64,000 nt of DNA, taken from assembly GCA_032209605.1 (NCBI GenBank), contig JASFXZ010000020.1:627501-691500 (forward strand), read 5' to 3'. Under the pieces are notes generated by a model. That model did no database searches. It worked only from the letters and a program-made list of their open reading frames with translations, and had not been told where the DNA came from. The translations under genes and the position numbers were made by a program. Shown here in pieces: positions 11,383-24,722 of the stretch; positions within the stretch are counted from its first letter, which is position 1; each line of letters begins with the position of its first letter. Origin of the DNA: Mactromeris polynyma (lineage: Eukaryota; Mollusca; Bivalvia; Venerida; Mactridae).

Positions 11383-14300
11383 AGGACACATGGCCTGAAG
11401 TTTACCGGGACACATGGAATACAGCCGGCCTCAACATAGACGTCGTAAAACGGAATAAACCCGACGTAAATCCGTCATCGTAAATAATGGAATGACAAGT
11501 TTGTCATATTGATGACACAAAATAAACAATATTATAAATACTTAATTGCGAAGGTTAGGGAGTTTAAAGACGTACATGCATGATACGACATGATATGTTT
11601 ATTACTCTGAAGATCCAAGCCGGTTGTTGTACACTTGTACTTCGAACATACACGTGAAAATAGGTACCTAACATGTACTAATATGAAAAACTTTGCATAA
11701 CAAAACATCGATAATGTACTTAGGCGTAAAAGTCTGTTTCATGTTTCCCGCCCTACCCTATTTTTTGTCCAGACCATAGAATATGTTTTGGCGTGTTAAC
11801 TTTTTTTTCTTTTGGGTTAAATTTCTTTGAGTGAATTCGTCTTTAGATTCATGTCAGCCCAATTTAAGACGCTTTACGAGTATTCCAGCTATAGAGCATT
11901 ATATTCACCTTGAATAAACATGCTCCATGTTACAAAGAAAAGGGGATTTGTCTTTGAACATATATATTTATTTAAATCTATGTTTAATTTGCTTCATCTT
12001 TAAATATAAAAAATCTCAAATGTTTTTTCCGACCTACCTTCCCTCTTGTTTGTGGCATGAAACCTGAAACAAACATATGTTTTACTCGTTTAAATTCGGG
12101 GAGTTTCATGCTTCCGTTTTAAGAACAGAACAGAAATGTTAAAGCTCCTCATCCATACAACATATGTACACATATTGTCAAGGTACAAACAAAATAGCAC
12201 ATTAGTAAAAAAAGTAATGAAAAAAAACACACAAAAACAACAACAACAAATAAACATAATATTATATGAAAACATGATAATGATTCACAACAACAATGTG
12301 TGTGTGAGAGAGGGAACGACATAAATTGAACATTTCAAATAAAACATAACACTTGAATTAAAATCGTTCATTCGCTATGATGTGCAAGACACAGAACTTC
12401 CGGTTCATGCCTCGAATTACACACCAACAACAAACGCCCCTATTTTAGGAAAATGAACATTCACTGTAAAAAATAAACTCGACATATCAATTTTTGTCTA
12501 CGAATAATTTCTTCTAGAAATAGTTTCGATTTATAATATCAAAGAAATGCCTGAATAGATTGTGAAGCAAGCTATTTTTTCTGTTCTTCGATTTAACGAA
12601 TCGATATAAAATCTAAGCAAATGGGTCCGAGTCAGAAATCAATAAATTGTTCAAACTGCAATTAATATAGATTATGTTTTATGCGACAGACATTAAACTG
12701 CTCTTGTCTATGTTCTAAAATACATAATCACCCGACTGATATCACACAGAAGTCGATCACGTGCCGTCCTTACTGACATAGGTTCACGATGATAAATGAC
12801 GGCTTTATTGCTTCACCTAAGATCGATGTTATAATAAATGTGGTCTTCTGTTTTTGGAAAACGTTGCTGTGACAACGCCCTTCGATGACGTTTATAAAAC
12901 AGGGCGCCGTTTCATTAAACCTTCTGAAGGTACTTCTAAGCTTAAGAAAGATCTTAAGAAATCCCCTTTGCAAACAAAACCGTTTCATTAAACTTTTCTT
13001 ACTAAAGACTTTCTTATTTTTTGCGTAACTTTAATGTAAACAGACAATAAGACAATCACTTTAAGGGAAATCGCTGTACTTGAAATCAAAGTACTTAAGG
13101 ATAAGGCATAAAAGAACGGGAGTTATGATTGGTCCAAAATGTTTCATGAAGTCACGAGGCAGCCAAGAAAATCGCTGTACTTAAAATCAACGTACTTAAG
13201 AGTAAGGTATACTCTGTTAGATATTTTGGCAGACTTTTCTTTGAAATAAACAAATAGACACACACGTCTGTCTTGTCTCGAGATTTCACGCAATATAACG
13301 AAGACACGAGAGTTGTCAGCCGATGTTTTTTTCTGGCTATGTTTCTGAAATGTGACCATCAAACCATTGCATTATGGGAATATCATTTTATAATGCATGT
13401 AAATAAGTTATCTATATCATTGATGGTTTGCCGAGAATTGTTTCTACACAGAAGAAGACAGTCTCCGTAAAATAATGTTTATCAAAAGACAGTAACCGCA
13501 TTTAAGCAAAATGTTGTATGCAAGAAAGAAATAGATATTTCATTATTCAAATCCTCTTGTGTTAGGCTTTCTTACCGAATGAAAAGTCCTTTTTTTACCA
13601 AAACTCGCTTTAAATGAGATTTTTACTGGATTTTTACTAATAAGTGATTTTTTTCTTGTTTTTTTTTTAAAAAGGTTGTTTTTAAGCAAGCATTTTAACC
13701 CGGTGCCAATACCACCGTGTTTAACTCGGATTAAACCCAGTTTAAAACCGGGGTTTGCTCACTTATTTTGGAAGGGCATGATGCTGGTTGACCTTAGCTA
13801 CACGGTGGCCAGATTGTATCAGCTTCGTTTGTTCTCTGCAGTAATTTGATTACAAAAGTTGATCCCATAATGTAACATTTATCCGTGTGAAACGCTGATT
13901 TTAATCAGACTAATTCTCTCACGAGTTTCTATCATAAGCAAGAGAAGTATTAATGATACGCAAACACAGATCCTGAGTAACATAATGAATCAACACATTG
14001 TTGTATAATCTCCTTAACAACTTGATTAATTTGTTACTGCAGAGGAAGTGTGTTGTTTATGTATGATAAATGGTTTCATTTTCGAAAATAACAATCACTC
14101 TTTCTTTAAAATCTAGCGGCGATCATATTTCAAATCTAAATCAGGCAGGGTATCAAAGAAAAAATATGTGATTGTTTTAGTTTTTCTCCCTGGCTGTTGC
14201 TGAAACCAATGAACCAAGTGACCACGTGACCTGGCCAACGCCGTTTTACTGACATCGGGAGAGAAAACAGAATATAAAGACACACAGGAAAAGTCAAGGC

Positions 14301-15780
14301 GGTACTTCCATATTTCACTCATCATGTGTGTTTGTGTTCTGTTTCCGTTTCTGTCATTTTACTTGTATATACAGATATATGTGTGTATATGATCATGTTT
14401 CCTTGTGTCACGTGGTGTCACTGAGCACTTTGTTGTTTGCAAGTTTCCTGTTATTTTATTCATTTTTGAAGCCTCGCGAACGCTATATATCGGTATCCAA
14501 CCGAAAACTACTCAAGTACCTCACTCATGAAGAGTAAAATATGCGCAAAAGGACGCGCAGATTGAAAATTACCAAAAACGTCTTTAAGAGAAAACTAATT
14601 TACATTAAAAAGGGCTAATAAGGTACACTTCCATCCCTTGTCGATGTTGAACATGTACTACCTCATATTTTTTATCTTTGTTTGAACTAAAGTGGAAATA
14701 TTGAAAATTTAGATGAGACCACACTTTGTATAATTACAAGTTCTAAGTTAAATGGAACACATATATATATAATCGTATTACCTACTCATAACCTGAACAC
14801 AAATATTCGAAACATTTACCGTGAATTGCGCCTTCAAATCGTTTACAGTTTAATAGGAAAATAATTTGATATGACACGTACGGTGAATAACGCTATTGTT
14901 AATGTTTTAGTACACCAAGTCATTGAGCAACAGGTTCTATAAACGCACAAATGATGGTGGTGGGTGTATGGGGTTTCATTATACGGGATTCGCTGAATTG
15001 ATGAACATTTTATAGTCAGAACAAACGGACAGCATGTATAAACTCCTCTGAAAATCTCCCAGTCATCAAAATTTTATATTCTCTTTAATGTCAGATTATT
15101 TCTATAAGCGATGAAGTGCAATTTAAAAGTTTGACATATCATATCATAGCTTTGCGGGAGCTCGACCTTTTTATTACCTCAAGTACCCGGTTTCATCTCA
15201 ACAATGATGGCTATAAACGTCACAGTGTCGCAATGAAAACAGGGATTATTTTATATCGCGGTATCACATTACCACCACGGATTTGTCACGAGTAATCAGG
15301 CCGCATCACTGCTCAATGATTCTGAATTTAAATTGTTCCTCAGCACGAGGGGTCGCTTTCACACGTGTTTCAAGTCAATTTATTCCCAGGTTAAAGTTAC
15401 AGAGTTGCTGGCATGAGTAAATGCCCAATCAAATCGTTCACCTGTAGCTGAGACAGACCCTGAAGAATAATACGGACAAACTTTCAGTACATTTTAATAC
15501 TCACAAGTCATGTTTTGTCTCAATTTTCATGGACTTAGAAAGAAATTCAATAACGATGGTTATTTCATGTTTATTTCACATATTGCATTCAACAAGTGAT
15601 CTATAGGGATGGCCCTAAAATAATAATTCACTGTGTGAGTATACTAATACCGAGTATGGCCTCCCTGTGCCTACCCGTACATACCCATACATACCCGTAC
15701 ATACGACCGTCTATCCGAGGAGTATAGGACATGTCCATTCTGTCATAATAATACAATACAAAATGAGTTACCTGTAATTT
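11383..15780. other. Long non-coding stretch
   Basis: No supported gene. A segment with AAATCGCTGTACTT and GTACTTAAG occurs twice about 100 bp apart (near 13068 and 13168), beside a GGGCGCCGTTTCATTAAAC motif at 12902; this may be a degraded element. A short tract of TACCCGTACATA-like units lies at 15671-15705. Short open frames here (for example 14113-14325 on the minus strand) have no recognisable domain. Confidence 0.45.
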
Positions 15781-17292
15781 TGAATTGTCCAGTACATGAC
15801 AATATAAGATGATATCTATTCACACAATGTCCAGTACATGACGATATAAGATGATATCTATTCACACAATGTCCAGTACATGACGATATAAGATGATATA
15901 TATTCACACAATGTCCAGTACATGACGATGTAAGATGATATATATTCACACAATGTCCAGTACATGACGATATAAGATGATATCTATTCACACAATGTCC
16001 AGTACATGACGATATAAGATGATATATATTCACACAATGTCCAGTACATGACGATGGAAGATGATATATATTCACACAATGTCCAGTACATGACGATGTA
16101 AGATGATATCTATTCACACAATGTCCAGTACATGACGATATAAGATGATATATATTCACACAATGTCCAGTACATGACGATATAAGATGATATATATTCA
16201 CACAATGTCCAGTACATGACGATATAAGATGATATCTATTCACACAATGTCCAGTACATGACGATATAAGATGATATATATTCACACAATGTCCAGTACA
16301 TGACGATATAAGATGATATATATTCACACAATGTCCAGTACATGACGATATAAGATGATATCTATTCACACAATGTCCAGTACGTGACGATATAAGATGA
16401 TATATATTCACACAATGTCCAGTACATGACGATATAAGATGATATATATTCACACAATGTCCAGTACATGACGATATTAGATGATATCTATTCACACAAT
16501 GTCCAGTACATGACGATATAAGATGATATATATTCACACAATGTCCAGTACATGACGATATAAGATGATATCTATTCACACAATGTCCAGTACATGACGA
16601 TATAAGATGATATCTATTCACACAATGTCCAGTACATGACAATATAAGATGATATATATTCACACAATGTCCAGTACATGACGATATAAGATGATATATA
16701 TTCACACAATGTCCAGTACATGACGATATAAGATGATATCTATTCACACAATGTCCAGTACATGACGATGGAAGATGATATCTATTCACACAATGTCCAG
16801 TACATGACGATATAAGATGATATCTATTCACACAACGTCCAGTACATGACGATATAAGATGATATCTATTCACACAATGTCCAGTACATGACGATATAAG
16901 ATGATATCTATTCACACAATGTCCAGTACATGACGATGGAAGATGATATCTATTCACACAATGTCCAGTACATGACGATGGAAGATGATATCTATTCACA
17001 CAATGTCCAGTACATGACGATATAAGATGATATATATTCACACAATGTCCAGTACATGACGATATAAGATGATATCTATTCACACAATGTCCAGTACATG
17101 ACGATGGAAGATGATATATATTCACACAATGTCCAGTACATGACGATATAAGATGATATCTATTCACACAAAGTCCAGTACATGACGATGGAAGATGATA
17201 TATATTCACACAATGTCCAGTACATGACGATATAAGATGATATCTATTCACACAATGTCCAGTACATGACGATGTAAGATGATATCTATTCA
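15781..17292. repeat. 42-bp minisatellite, about 36 copies
   Basis: The unit begins GTCCAGTACATGACGATATA and ends GATATCTATTCACACAAT. Two sites alternate among copies: ATATA/ATGTA/ATGGA before AGATG, and TATCT/TATAT later. The minus-strand frame stays open for 516 codons (SSCTGHCVN-type repeat) only because the period is 14 codons. Confidence 0.95.
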
Positions 17293-18689
17293 TCCAAGTT
17301 CATATACATGTGATATATAATGTTTTACCTTTTGTCAGATTCTGATAAATCTTGTTTTCTGTTTTCAAACCCTCACGTGACACGTAGTTGTGCCAAAACC
17401 GGTTTAATTATTCTCCAAAGACGTTTTTTTACTGTGTAAATCCTTTTTCATATTGTTGATAAAGTGTTATGCAAGCAACTCTAATATGCATGGCATGACC
17501 TTCTCCAAATATATATATATATATGAAGTTTGTTATCAGCGTGTTGCACGTTACATTCAGATCGCTGATAGATAAAAAATGCTGTATTGGAATATGTGCA
17601 TGTATGTGATCAGGTTGTACATTGTTCGTCTGTCTTGTATGTATGCTAATTTATGTTCTCGTCGCCTTTATAGCCAAATTGGAATATATATAAAATGTCT
17701 GTGCCTATGTGTTTCTTTTTCTTATTTAGACTATACTAGTACATTTGTATATTGACAAATACCTTTTATTACATCACCTAGACTAACTCTGCTACACTGT
17801 TTCTCCTAGATCGGATCCATGATGTCCAATGTTTTAGAACAACATGTATATTAAATTACAAACTTGGCACTGAAGTTGTGTATGGTGTGAACGTCGCCGC
17901 CGGAGAACCTGGCAACCTTGAACACCAACGATAAAAGTTATCGTGGTAAGAGTACAGGCGGCTACACAGATCTAAGACTTTAAACGTACGAAATTCGGAG
18001 ACTCCAATCTGGACCAGTCTCCCAGCATTCTCTCTTTCTTCTACTGTAATTTGACGCATAAACTGTTAAATTTTATGTTTTGTTCCTCATGTGAGCAACT
18101 ATATATGGTGTCACTTGTGTCGATTTGGTAGAATTAGCACATGTACATATTCATATTAAGAGTGACTATATACTAATAGTTGGTTCAGTATTTACGTTAT
18201 TGTAGAATATATGTATAAAGATGAGACGAAAATAAAGATTAAATATACGGACTCTAAATATTATATACATTTATATATATTCAGACATGAAAAAATCACG
18301 AAATGTCTCGCGTTCTGGATGAGATAAAGCTCGACTTATTTATTGAATATGTAGACTATGTAATTATGATGCAAGCGGACAAAAAAGTCTATGGATTTCA
18401 TGTGTGTAGTGAAAAGAAATATACAATGGAAATTGAGTGTTTATTTAGTTAGCAAGGTTGTTGAGTATACATCTATACATCATTGTGACAGTTTTTAACA
18501 GACTGGTAAGAATCAGGATGTGAACAGACGCATTGTGACACAAATAATTACAATGTACATTTTGTATAAACAATCTTGTACAACATTATGGACGGAAATA
18601 TAAAGTGAAATAAATGTATTACATATTTCGACCCAAAACATATTTTTTATCGATGCATGTTATATTGTGCATAAATGTATCGCCGAAAA
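17293..18689. other. Non-coding stretch with a possible transposase remnant
   Basis: AT-rich sequence with an (AT)n tract at about 17509-17524. Apart from the fragment at 17856-18059 nothing coding is recognised. Confidence 0.45.
17856..18059 (-). pseudogene. Possible degenerate Tc1-type transposase N-terminus
   Basis: The minus-strand frame starts MRQITVEERENAGRLVQIGV, which resembles the first helix-turn-helix of Tc1/mariner transposases (EER...A..LV..GVS). The next residues keep spacing but not the pattern, and a second frame after about residue 40 reads VQGCQVLRRRRSHHT, reminiscent of the Arg-rich linker in that family. If this is right, the copy is frameshifted and truncated. Similarity is by eye only. 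Confidence 0.3.
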
Positions 18690-19396
18690 ATCAATTAAAG
18701 GCATACTTATTTATCGCTACTCAGTGTGTTATCCAAACACGTTTTAAATCAATTAAAGGCATAATTATTTATCGCTACTCAGTGTGTTACCCAAACACGT
18801 TTTAAATCAATTAAAGGCATAATTATTTATCGCTACTCAGTGTGTTACCCAAACACGTTTTAAATCAATTAAAGGCATAATTATTTATCGCTACTCAGTG
18901 TGTTATCCAAACACGTTTTAAATCAATTAAAGGCATAATTATTTATCGCTACTCAGTGTGTTATCCAAACACGTTTTAAATCAATTAAAGGCATAATTAT
19001 TTATCGCTACTCAGTGTGTTACCCAAACACGTTTTAAATCAATTAAAGGCATAATTATTTATCGCTACTCAGTGTGTTACCCAAACACGTTTTAAATCAA
19101 TTAAAGGCATAATTATTTATCGCTACTCAGTGTGTTATCCAAACACGTTTTAAATCAATTAAAGGCATAATTATTTATCGCTACTCAGTGTGTTATCCAA
19201 ACACGTTTTAAATCAATTAAAGGCATAATTATTTATCGCTACTCAGTGTGTTATCCAAACACGTTTTAAATCAATTAAAGGCATAATTATTTATCGCTAC
19301 TCAGTGTGTTATCCAAACACGTTTTAAATCAATTAAAGGCATAATTATTTATCGCTACTCAGTGTGTTATCCAAACACGTTTTAAATCAATTAAAA
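18690..19396. repeat. 58-bp minisatellite, about 12 copies
   Basis: The unit begins AATCAATTAAAGGCATAATT and contains CGCTACTCAGTGTGTTATCC and AAACACGTTTTA. Copies are almost identical, with one common difference (GTTATCC versus GTTACCC), which indicates recent homogenisation. Confidence 0.95.
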
Positions 19397-19575
19397 CACA
19401 TAAACCTTTATATCGATATATTTATAAAATGTGAAAAAATAATGCTTTACGTAAATCAATTCAAATTACATAAAGCGATTCAAAAACATTTTAGCCGATT
19501 AATGCTTGTTTAGGACCGTTTAAGTGAATGGCTATTAATTGTCGTTCCATGTTGCTCGTAGAATGCCAATTACAC

Positions 19576-20374
19576 AACACCACACAGAAATTTAGTCACA
19601 GATTAACATTTTTCGAGTGTGACGGCCGTTTGTCTGGGTAACATTTGCCAGGAATAATCTTCCAAAATCGTGTTCATAAATGTGATAAGTTAATCCATCC
19701 CAGAATATACGAGAAGATATCGCAATGTGCTAATATTACCCAGAATAGACCCGAGAAGATATCGCAATGTGCAAATATTACCCAGGACATACCCGAGAAG
19801 ATATCGCAATGTGCAAATATTACCCAGAATAGACCCGAGAAGATATCGCAATGTGCAAATATTACCCAGAACGTACCCGAGAAGATATCGCAATGTGCAA
19901 ATATTACCCAGAACATACCCGAGAAGATATCGCAATGTGCAAATATTACCCAGAATAGACCCGAGAAGATATCGCAATGTGCAAATATTACCCAGAACAT
20001 ACCTTAGAAGATATCGCAGTGTGCAAGTATTACCCAGAACATACCCGAGAAGATATCGCAATGTGCAAATATTACCCAGAATAGACCCGAGAAGATATCG
20101 CAATGTGCAAATATTACCCAGAACATACCCGAGAAGATATCGCAATGTGCAAATATTACCCAGAACATACCCGAGAAGATATCGCAATGTGCAAATATTA
20201 CCCAGAACATACCCGAGAAGATATCGCAATGTGCAGATATTACCCAGAATTTTATTTGTAATTTCATAATGTCAATGTGAAGTAGATGCCTAGCTGTTAT
20301 CCAGGCAAAACGGCGGTCTCACTCGGTAATGGCCGAATCAGTTAATCTGTGACTTTTAATTTCTGTTTGGTGTT
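19576..20374. mobile_element. Inverted-repeat element enclosing a 42-bp minisatellite
   Basis: The left arm, 19576-19652, contains ACAGAAATTTAGTCACAGAT, then CGAGTGTGACGGCCGTTTG and CTGGGTAACA. The right arm, 20289-20374, is its imperfect reverse complement (AATCTGTGAC..., CTCACTCGG, AAAACGGCGG, TGTTATCCAGG). The outer 30 bp match best. Almost the whole interior is a 42-bp array. Non-autonomous elements with a tandem-repeat core are known in bivalves (the pearl/CvE type), but those are described as Helitron-related; this one shows inverted termini. Confidence 0.65.
19711..20250. repeat. 42-bp minisatellite, about 13 copies
   Basis: The unit begins GAGAAGATATCGCAATGTGC and continues AAATATTACCCAGAATAGACC. 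A main variant swaps AATAGACCC for ACATACCC. It forms the core of the inverted-repeat element around it. Confidence 0.95.
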
Positions 20375-21592
20375 ATTTAGATAGGGTTATTTTAAATGAA
20401 TTGTCTATATTTTGTGCTGAAATTTAGTAGAAGCATTACATACGTATTGAACATTTCTATTTGATATATTCATATTTAATTTGCAGTATTCAAAACATGC
20501 CAGCGGGGGTTAAGTGTAATTATAAGATAAAATGGGCAACATGTATTATTAGTAAAAATAGAGTATTTATCAATATCATGTGTAGAAAACGTTTGTCTTA
20601 AAACAATTTTTGTGTAATGTCTAATATTGGACAGTGGGCTTGTTAAAGTGCATATATATGTTTGTACTTCTAGCGCTGTCAGTACTGAATACGAATCTCA
20701 AGTATTTCTATAAAACCAAGTATTAACATTGAATGAATTACTAAAACTCGCACAGTCTATTAAAGTCAGTTCATAAAATATTTCAGTTCATTTAATGGAG
20801 CACTTTAATTACACATGATAGCCATTGAACGATAACAAAACTCGCAGTTATCTGTTTAGACTTGAATCGAGTGCAGAATAAGGTGACATAAAACGTATCA
20901 ATCAGTCCGTGAAATGCACTTCTTTTTAACTATCGCGGCGTGATACGTAATCAATATGGCGGACAAAATGGCGGCATGCTGGGATAATTCAATACTCTTG
21001 ACACTTCGTTAATTCAACTTCTGAATTCTTTCTCTTTATTTACAAATGAACAATTTAAATGAATGTCACAAGTTGATGTGAGAACTCACGGGAACTCACG
21101 AGAACACGGCAATAATAAAGCTACGATAAGAAGAAGTGCAGATTTATGTCACGTTCACGCTACCTTGTACTACAGTTAATTACATTTAACGCTGCTTACA
21201 TCTTTTAGGAAAAAAACAGCATTAATCAAACATGTATCTATAAACATCATGTAACATACATATTGTGGGAACATCTTCTTGTTCCAAGTTTCAGAATAAA
21301 GCCTTGTCATTGGTCAAATGAAAGATCGTGTCCCGAAAAAACCAATCAGATGCCAGAGTTTTAATAGTGTTCTCAATATGCATAACCTTAGGATAGGAAT
21401 GCTCAAACAGGGACCGTATATAGTGTGTTCCAGGTTCAAACAAGATTATTCATTTATTTGAATAATGTTCGATAACTGCTTAGCGACGGAAAGACGCTGA
21501 CTCTGAATACACTTTAACTAATTCAAAGTACAAATGTTTAGTGTAAAAATAATTAAATGTCTTTGTATTTCAATTTGTTATGTAATCACATT
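20375..21592. other. Non-coding stretch; promoter-like motif at 20955-20985
   Basis: Two closely spaced ATGGCGG motifs followed by CATGCTGGGA at about 20955-20985 resemble YY1- and THAP11-type sites of animal promoters. The ATG there opens only an 18-codon frame with no clear splice donor. It also holds the MITE copy at 21272-21362. No gene is called. Confidence 0.3.
21272..21362 (-). mobile_element. ACCAGTCTC-type MITE family, copy A
   Basis: The reverse complement contains CATCTGATTGGTT and TTTGACCAATGACAAGGCT, matching the copies at 26875, 29673, 36927 and 38347. The terminal ACCAGTCTC motifs are eroded in this copy. Confidence 0.55.
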
Positions 21593-24546
21593 GTACATTG
21601 TATGTAACTATAAGTTCCTTCCATATATAACTATAAGTTCCTTCCATATATAACTATAAGTTCCTTCCATATATAACTATAAGTTCCTTCCATATATAAC
21701 TATAAGTTCCTTCCATATGTAACTATAAGTTCCTTCCATATATAACTATAAGTTCCTTCCATATATAACTATAAGTTCCTTCCATATATAACTATAAGTT
21801 CCTTCCATATGTAACTATAAGTTCCTTCCATATATAACTATAAGTTCCTTCCATATATAACTATAAGTTCCTTCCATATGTAACTATAAGTTCCTTCCAT
21901 ATATAACTATAAGTTCCTTCCATATATAACTATAAGTTCCTTCCATATGTAACTATAAGTTCCTTCCATATGTAACTATAAGTTCCTTCCATATATAACT
22001 ATAAGTTCCTTCCATATATAACTATAAGTTCCTTCCATATGTAACTATAAGTTCCTTCCATATATAACTATAAGTTCCTTCCATATATAACTATAAGTTC
22101 CTTCCATATGTAACTATAAGTTCCTTCCATATATAACTATAAGTTCCTTCCATATATAACTATAAGTTCCTTCCATATGTAACTATAAGTTCCTTCCATA
22201 TATAACTATAAGTTCCTTCCATATATAACTATAAGTTCCTTCCATATGTAACTATAAGTTCCTTCCATATGTAACTATAAGTTCCTTCCATATATAACTA
22301 TAAGTTCCTTCCATATGTAACTATAAGTTCCTTCCATATGTAACTATAAGTTCCTTCCATATGTAACTATAAGTTCCTTCCATATGTAACTATAAGTTCC
22401 TTCCATATGTAACTATAAGTTCCTTCCATATGTAACTATAAGTTCCTTCCATTTATAACTATAAGTTCCTTCCATATGTAACTATAAGTTCCTTCCATAT
22501 ATAAGATGTATGTATTATTATAGTTCCATTATTGTACATTGTATGTAACTATAAGTTCCTTCCATATATAAGATTTATGTATTATTATAGTTCCATTATT
22601 GTACATTGTATGTAACTATAAGTTCCTTCCATATATAAGATGTATGTATTATTATAGTTCCATTATTGTACATTGTATGTAACTATAAGTTCCTTCCATA
22701 TATAAGATGTATGTATTATTATAGTACCATTATTGTACATTGTATGTAACTATAAGTTCCTTCCATATATAAGATGTATGTATTATTATAGTTCCATTAT
22801 TGTACATTGTATGTAACTATAAGTTCCTTCCATATATAAGATGTATGTATTATTATAGTTCCATTATTGTACACTGTATGTAACTATAAGTTCCTTCCAT
22901 ATATAAGATGTATGTATTATTATAGTTCCATTATTGTACACTGTATGTAACTATAAGTTCCTTCCACATTGTACATTGTATGTAACTGTAAGTTCCTTCC
23001 ATATATAAGATGTATGTATTATTATAGTTCCATTATTGTACATTGTATGTAACTATAAGTTCCTTCCATATATAAGATTTATGTATTATTATAGTTCCAT
23101 TATTGTACATTGTATGTAACTGTAAGTTCCTTCCATATATAAGATGTATGTATTATTATAGTACCATTATTGTACATTGTATGTAACTATAAGTTCCTTC
23201 CATATATAAGATGTATGTATTATTATAGTTCCATTATTGTACATTGTATGTAACTATAAGTTCCTTCCATATATAAGATGTATGTATTATTATAGTTCCA
23301 TTATTGTACACTGTATGTAACTATAAGTTCCTTCCATATATAAGATGTTTGTATTATTATAGTTCCATTATTGTACACTGTATGTAACTATAAGTTCCTT
23401 CCACATTGTACATTGTATGTAACTGTAAGTTCCTTCCATATATAAGATGTATGTATTATTATAGTTCCATTATTGTACATTGTATGTAACTATAAGTTCC
23501 TTCCATATATAAGATTTATGTATTATTATAGTTCCATTATTGTACATTGTATGTAACTGTAAGTTCCTTCCATATATAAGATGTATGTATTATTATAGTT
23601 CCATTATTGTACATTGTATGTAACTATAAGTTCCTTCCATATATAAGATTTATGTATTATTATAGTTCCATTATTGTACATTGTATGTAACTATAAGTTC
23701 CTTCCATATATAAGATGTATGTATTATTATAGTTCCATTATTGTACATTGTATGTAACTATAAGTTCCTTCCATATATAAGATGTATGTATTATTATAGT
23801 TCCATTATTGTACATTGTATGTAACTATAAGTTCCTTCCATATATAAGATGTATGTATTATTATAGTTCCATTATTGTACATTGTATGTAACTATAAGTT
23901 CCTTCCATATATAAGATGTATGTATTATTATAGTTCCATTATTGTACATTGTATGTAACTATAAGTTCCTTCCATATATAAGATGTATATATTATTATAG
24001 TTCCATTATTGTACATTGTATGTAACTATAAGTTCCTTCCATATATAAGATTTATGTATTATTATAGTTCCATTATTGTACATTGTATGTAACTATAAGT
24101 TCCTTCCATATATAAGATGTATGTATTATTATAGTTCCATTATTGTACATTGTATGTAACTATAAGTTCCTTCCATATATAAGATGTATGTATTATTATA
24201 GTTCCATTATTGTACATTGTATGTAACTATAAGTTCCTTCCATATATAAGATGTATGTATTATTATAGTTCCATTATTGTACATTGTATGTAACTATAAG
24301 TTCCTTCCATATATAAGATGTATGTATTATTATAGTTCCATTATTGTACATTGTATGTAACTATAAGTTCCTTCCATATATAAGATGTATATATTATTAT
24401 AGTTCCATTATTGTACATTGTATGTAACTATAAGTTCCTTCCATATATAAGATGTATGTATTATTATAGTTCCATTATTGTACACTGTATGTAACTATAA
24501 GTTCCTTCCATATATAACATGTATGTATTATTATAGTTCCATTATT
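21593..24546. repeat. Nested 23-bp / 67-bp satellite with a 437-bp higher-order repeat
   Basis: From about 21606 to 22505 a 23-bp unit (AACTATAAGTTCCTTCCATA + TAT or TGT) repeats about 39 times. From 22505 to 24546 the same 23-bp unit alternates with a 44-bp spacer (AAGATGTATGTATTATTATA, then GTTCCATTATTGTACATTG) to make a 67-bp unit repeated about 30 times. A shortened unit with CCACATTGTACATTG recurs 437 bp apart (22961 and 23398), which equals six 67-mers plus one 35-bp unit. The left edge starts in the 67-bp phase. Confidence 0.95.
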
Positions 24547-24632
24547 AAGATCAGCAATTTGCTATCAGTGTATATCTGATATCCGCGTCGTCTGCTTGTT
24601 GTATCTGTGTGACAGCCGACAGTGATCTTCGT

Positions 24633-24722
24633 ACACGTGTATCATCTACACGTGTATCATCTACACGTGTATCATCTACACGTGTATCATCTACACGTGT
24701 ATCATCTACACGTGTATCATCT
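24633..24722. repeat. 15-bp tandem repeat, 6 perfect copies
   Basis: ACACGTGTATCATCT is repeated six times without change. Each copy carries CACGTG within the palindrome ACACGTGT, so the array is a regular series of E-box-type sites. Confidence 0.95.

Noticed and set aside
14113..14325. 70-codon minus-strand frame
   Set aside because: No recognisable motif and overlapping frames of equal length; not supported.
20955..21015. Start exon beginning at ATGGCGGAC
   Set aside because: The frame stops after 18 codons and no clear GT donor precedes the stop; kept only as a promoter-like motif.
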